A DNA stretch of 64,000 bases from Miltoncostaea marina (lineage in GTDB: Bacteria > Actinomycetota > Thermoleophilia > Miltoncostaeales > Miltoncostaeaceae), in the NCBI RefSeq assembly GCF_018141525.1, contig NZ_CP064655.1, positions 2,698,501-2,762,500 on the forward strand. The letters run 5' to 3'. Shown piece after piece: positions 60,243-64,000 of this stretch. Position 1 is the stretch's first letter, and every line of letters begins with the position of its first letter. The notes under the pieces were generated by a model. The model was given only the letters and a program-made list of their open reading frames with translations. It did no database searches and was not told the DNA's origin. Both the position numbers and the translations under genes were made by a program.

Positions 60243-60551
60243 CTACGCCTTGATCTCGATGTCGACGCCGGCGGGCAGGTCGAGGCGCATGAGCGAGTCG
60301 ACCGTCTTCGGCGTGGGCGAGTAGATGTCGATGAGGCGCTTGTGGGTGCGGATCTCGAAGTGCTCCCGCGAGTCCTTGTCCTTGAACGGGCCGCGGATCA
60401 CGCAGTAGACGTTGCGCTCGGTCGGGAGCGGGACGGGACCCGAGATCGTGGCGCCGCTCCGCTGCGCGGTCTCCACGATCGACGCGGCGCTCTTGTCGAT
60501 CAGCTCGTGGTCGTATGCCTTGAGGCGGATTCTGATCTTGTTCTGCTGCAC
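60243..60551 (-). CDS. rpsJ: 30S ribosomal protein uS10 (NusE)
   Basis: 102 residues from GTG at 60551: [20 protein letters not shown], then [20 protein letters not shown]. It starts the S10-spc-alpha series and also acts in antitermination with NusB. The 83-bp gap upstream has the tuf terminator, so a promoter for the long ribosomal operon must lie between about 60552 and 60579, or readthrough from tuf is used. Confidence 0.98.
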   Translation of the reverse strand: MQQNKIRIRLKAYDHELIDKSAASIVETAQRSGATISGPVPLPTERNVYCVIRGPFKDKDSREHFEIRTHKRLIDIYSPTPKTVDSLMRLDLPAGVDIEIKA

Positions 60552-60578
60552 TCTTCGCGGCGCCTCGGATTCGGGGGG

Positions 60579-60617
60579 AAAGAAAACCCCGCCGCCTCCG
60601 CGAGGGAGACGACGGGG
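60579..60617 (-). terminator. Rho-independent terminator of tuf
   Basis: On the minus strand CCCCGTCGTCTCC (60617-60605) pairs with GGAGGCGGCGGGG (60599-60587) through 13 positions, two of them G-U, around a 5-nt loop. It is followed by TTTTCTTT (60586-60579), the only clear T-tract terminator in the window. It separates tuf from rpsJ. Confidence 0.85.
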
Positions 60618-60634
60618 CCGGGGACGAACCCCTG

Positions 60635-61828
<1,194 letters not shown>

Positions 61829-61909
61829 CGATAGCTCCCTCTGGGCACTCGGCGTGACGGCCTGCTCAGCGGCCGCTTTCCCGGACGAAAATCTCCCCCG
61901 GCACAGAAC

Positions 61910-61929
61910 GCGCGGCCCGTGGGCCGCGC
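61910..61929 (-). promoter_or_regulatory. Hairpin in the tuf leader
   Basis: GCGCGGCCC (61910-61918) and GGGCCGCGC (61921-61929) form an almost uninterrupted palindrome, about 80 nt before the tuf start and inside the expected 5' leader. It could stabilise the mRNA or regulate translation. No known riboswitch is recognised. Confidence 0.45.
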
Positions 61930-61961
61930 ACAGAGAACCGGGCGCTCCGTAGAGCCGGGGT

Positions 61962-61989
61962 AGATTAGCAAACGGACCCCGGCCCGCAA
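61962..61989 (-). promoter_or_regulatory. Candidate tuf promoter
   Basis: On the minus strand TTGCGG (61989-61984), a 16-bp spacer and TAATCT (61967-61962). The -10 lies in one of the few AT-containing spots of the region. The leader would be about 125 nt. Confidence 0.5.
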
Positions 61990-62052
61990 GGCGATTCCAC
62001 CCGCCCGCACGGCCTCGTGCGAGGCAGGCGGAGGGCACCGTACCATGCCGCC

Positions 62053-64000
62053 GTGGACGCGTTCGCGCTCGTCGATCAGCTGCGCCGCACGGCGGCCGGC
62101 GAGGTGCGGGCCGACGCGGCCTCGCGGGAGCTCTACGCCTGCGACGCGAGCCTCTACCGGCGGCGCCCGGCGGCGGTGCTGCGGGCCCGCTCGGCCGACG
62201 ACCTCGACGCCGCGGTCGCCGCCTGCCGCGCGGCCGGGGCGCCGCTCACGGTGCGGGGCGCGGGCACCTCGCTGGCGGGCCAGGCGGTGGGGCGCGGGCT
62301 CGTGGTCGACACCTCGCTGCTGGACGCGGTCCGCATCGACCCCGACGCGATGACCGCCCGCGTCGGCCCCGGCGTGGTGCTGGCCCACCTCGACGCCGCG
62401 GCCGCCCGCCACGGCCTGGCCTTCGGGCCCGACGTGGCCTCGGCCAGCCGGGCGACGCTCGGCGGCATGATCGCCAACAACTCGGCCGGGGCGCGGTCGG
62501 TGGTCCACGGCCTGACCGCCGACCACGTGCTCGCGCTCGACGTCACGCTCGCCGACGGCACGCGCGCCACCCTGCGCCGGGGCGGGGCGGCGCCCGCGGC
62601 GCTGGAGGCGGCCCGGCCGCTGGCCGCGCACGCCACGCCGCGCACCCTGCTGCGGCGGGTCTCCGGGTACGCCCTCGAGGCGCTCGGGGGCGACGAGCCC
62701 GACTGGCCGCGGGTGGTCTGCGGGTCGGAGGGCACGCTGGCGGTCGTGCGCTCGGCCCTGCTGCGGCTGGTGCCGCGCCCCGCCGCCCGCGGCATCGCGC
62801 TGCTCGGCGCCGACTCGGTGGAGGCGGCGGTCGACGCCGCCCTGCGCGCCCTGGAGGACGGACCGTCGGCGGTCGAGATCATGGCCCGCGGGGCGCTCGG
62901 CGCCGACGCCCCCGTGCAGCTGCTCGTGGAGCACAGCGGCCCGCCGGACGAGGTGGCCGAGCGGGTGCGCCGGGTGCGCGGCGCCCGCGCCGTGCTCGAC
63001 CCGCGCGAGCAGGAGGCCGTGTGGGCGGTGCGCCGCGCCGGCATCGGGCGCGCCCTGGGCGCGGTGCCCGCCGGCCCGGGCGACCCCCGGCCGCTCGCCT
63101 TCATCGAGGACCCGGCGGTGCCGCCCGCCCGGCTGCCCGAGCTCGTCGGCGGCGTGCGCCGCATCCTCGACCGCGAGGGCGTGGACGCGGTCTGGTACGG
63201 GCACGCGAGCGTCGGCTGCCTGCACATCCGGCCGCGCATGGACCTGCGCCGGCCCGGCGCCGTGCCCGCGCTGCGGCGCATCGCCGAGGCGACCGCCGAC
63301 CTGGTGGTCGCGCTGGAGGGCTCGCTGTCGGGCGAGCACGGCGACGGGCGCGCCCGCGGCGAGCTGCTGCCGCGGATGTACCCGCCGCCGACGATCGCCG
63401 CCTTCGGGGCGCTCAAGCGCCTGCTCGACGCCGAGGGGATGCTCAACCCGGGGATCATCGTCGACCCCGACCCGCTCGACGAGGGCCTGCGCCTGGTGGC
63501 CTCGCCGCCGCGGCTGCCCCGGCGCACCGCCGTCTCGTTCGCGCGCGAGGGCGGCCTGGCGCGCGCCGGCGAGGCGTGCAACGGCAACGGCGCGTGCCGC
63601 GCGCGCTCGGGCGCGATGTGCCCCAGCTACCAGGCGCTCGGCGACGAGCGACACGCCACCCGCGGGCGGGCGGTCGCGCTGCGCGCCGCCCTCGAGGGTC
63701 GCCTGGAGGCCGGGCTCGCCGACGACGGCCTGCACGAGGCGCTCGAGCTGTGCCTGGCCTGCAAGGCGTGCGCCGCGGAGTGCCCGGCCGGCGTGGACAT
63801 GGCCGCCCTCAAGGTGGAGGCGCTCGCCCATCGCCACCGGGCGCGCGGCGTGCCGCTGCGCGCCCGGATGCTCGGCCACGCCCACGAGCTGCTCGCCCTC
63901 GGCAGCGGGGCGCCGCGGCTCGCGCGCCGGGCGGCCGTGGCGGCGGGGCGGCTGACGGGCGACGCACCCCCGGCCCCCGTGCGCCGGTGGCGCCCGTCTG
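62053..64000 (+). CDS. FAD/FMN and Fe-S D-lactate/glycolate dehydrogenase-like oxidoreductase (cut by right edge)
   Basis: 649 residues visible from GTG at 62053 ([20 protein letters not shown]). The PCMH-type FAD-binding domain has [40 protein letters not shown] and [12 protein letters not shown]. The FAD-oxidase C-terminal domain has [18 protein letters not shown] and [21 protein letters not shown] ferredoxin-like domain follows with cysteines in [18 protein letters not shown] and [17 protein letters not shown]. This fused order matches large D-2-hydroxyacid dehydrogenases (YdiJ/D-lactate type). A CCG-type C-terminal domain may follow beyond the edge. It oxidises a 2-hydroxyacid and passes electrons to the respiratory chain (family knowledge). 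It is divergent from tuf. Confidence 0.92.
   Translation, partial: MDAFALVDQLRRTAAGEVRADAASRELYACDASLYRRRPAAVLRARSADDLDAAVAACRAAGAPLTVRGAGTSLAGQAVGRGLVVDTSLLDAVRIDPDAMTARVGPGVVLAHLDAAAARHGLAFGPDVASASRATLGGMIANNSAGARSVVHGLTADHVLALDVTLADGTRATLRRGGAAPAALEAARPLAAHATPRTLLRRVSGYALEALGGDEPDWPRVVCGSEGTLAVVRSALLRLVPRPAARGIALLGADSVEAAVDAALRALEDGPSAVEIMARGALGADAPVQLLVEHSGPPDEVAERVRRVRGARAVLDPREQEAVWAVRRAGIGRALGAVPAGPGDPRPLAFIEDPAVPPARLPELVGGVRRILDREGVDAVWYGHASVGCLHIRPRMDLRRPGAVPALRRIAEATADLVVALEGSLSGEHGDGRARGELLPRMYPPPTIAAFGALKRLLDAEGMLNPGIIVDPDPLDEGLRLVASPPRLPRRTAVSFAREGGLARAGEACNGNGACRARSGAMCPSYQALGDERHATRGRAVALRAALEGRLEAGLADDGLHEALELCLACKACAAECPAGVDMAALKVEALAHRHRARGVPLRARMLGHAHELLALGSGAPRLARRAAVAAGRLTGDAPPAPVRRWRPS

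Overview
The window is very GC-rich chromosomal DNA (well above 70% by eye) with dense, often overlapping genes and many GTG starts. An actinobacterial origin is suggested by an HspR-type heat-shock operon, a zinc-ribbon uS14, a CDP-alcohol phosphotransferase paired with a GT4 glycosyltransferase (PI/PIM-like) and a NAD-dependent ligase. The overall style (HspR operon with hsp20, phosphodiester glycosidase, PAP2 of Aur1 type) fits deep-branching Actinobacteria such as Thermoleophilia. That class-level placement is inference.

Layout. 0-4.25 kb: the N-terminus of a FAD enzyme, a LysR regulator, Lon protease behind two identical 17-bp palindromes, an HxlR regulator and a wrecked PPOX-family gene. 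4.25-9.7 kb (minus strand): a translationally coupled surface-sugar cluster (small Cys-rich protein, CapD/PglF-like dehydratase, DUF354 glycosyltransferase-like protein, DegT aminotransferase) downstream of a sensor kinase. 9.8-17.6 kb: a phosphodiester glycosidase, small membrane proteins, an MBL hydrolase, a sulfotransferase and a TetR/OsmC pair. 17.6-24.9 kb (minus): one heat-shock operon, dnaK-hsp20-grpE-dnaJ-hspR-clpB, with a degenerate HAIR operator on its promoter. 25.7-40.4 kb: nth, a frameshifted gene, an FAH-family hydrolase, PIP-synthase-like and PimA-like genes, a divergent UDG-fold protein, a CHASE-GAF-GGDEF protein, an RNA m5U methyltransferase, a nitrilase-family gene with a 140-bp tandem duplication, a NifU-type protein, tRNA-Pro(CGG), a PAP2 protein and a DD-carboxypeptidase. 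40.4-61.8 kb (minus): tuf, then the S10-spc-alpha ribosomal gene series running into truA-surE-HAD phosphatase-ligA. 62.0 kb to the right edge: a FAD/Fe-S D-lactate/glycolate dehydrogenase-like protein, cut by the edge.

The most unusual feature is a family of three composite intergenic elements (about 12.34-13.05, 24.91-25.65 and 36.57-37.46 kb). Each carries, in the same order and orientation, at least five hairpins followed by an array of roughly 69-85-bp repeats. One hairpin is invariant. Others differ between copies by paired substitutions that keep the stem, which points to selection on structure. No protein-coding explanation fits all three copies. I do not recognise this family.

Other points of note: infA is not in its usual place between map and rpmJ, where 677 bp of unassigned DNA sits. 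Four genes lack an ATG/GTG/TTG at the expected start but have a Shine-Dalgarno sequence 7-8 nt before CTG, CTA, ATA or ATC.
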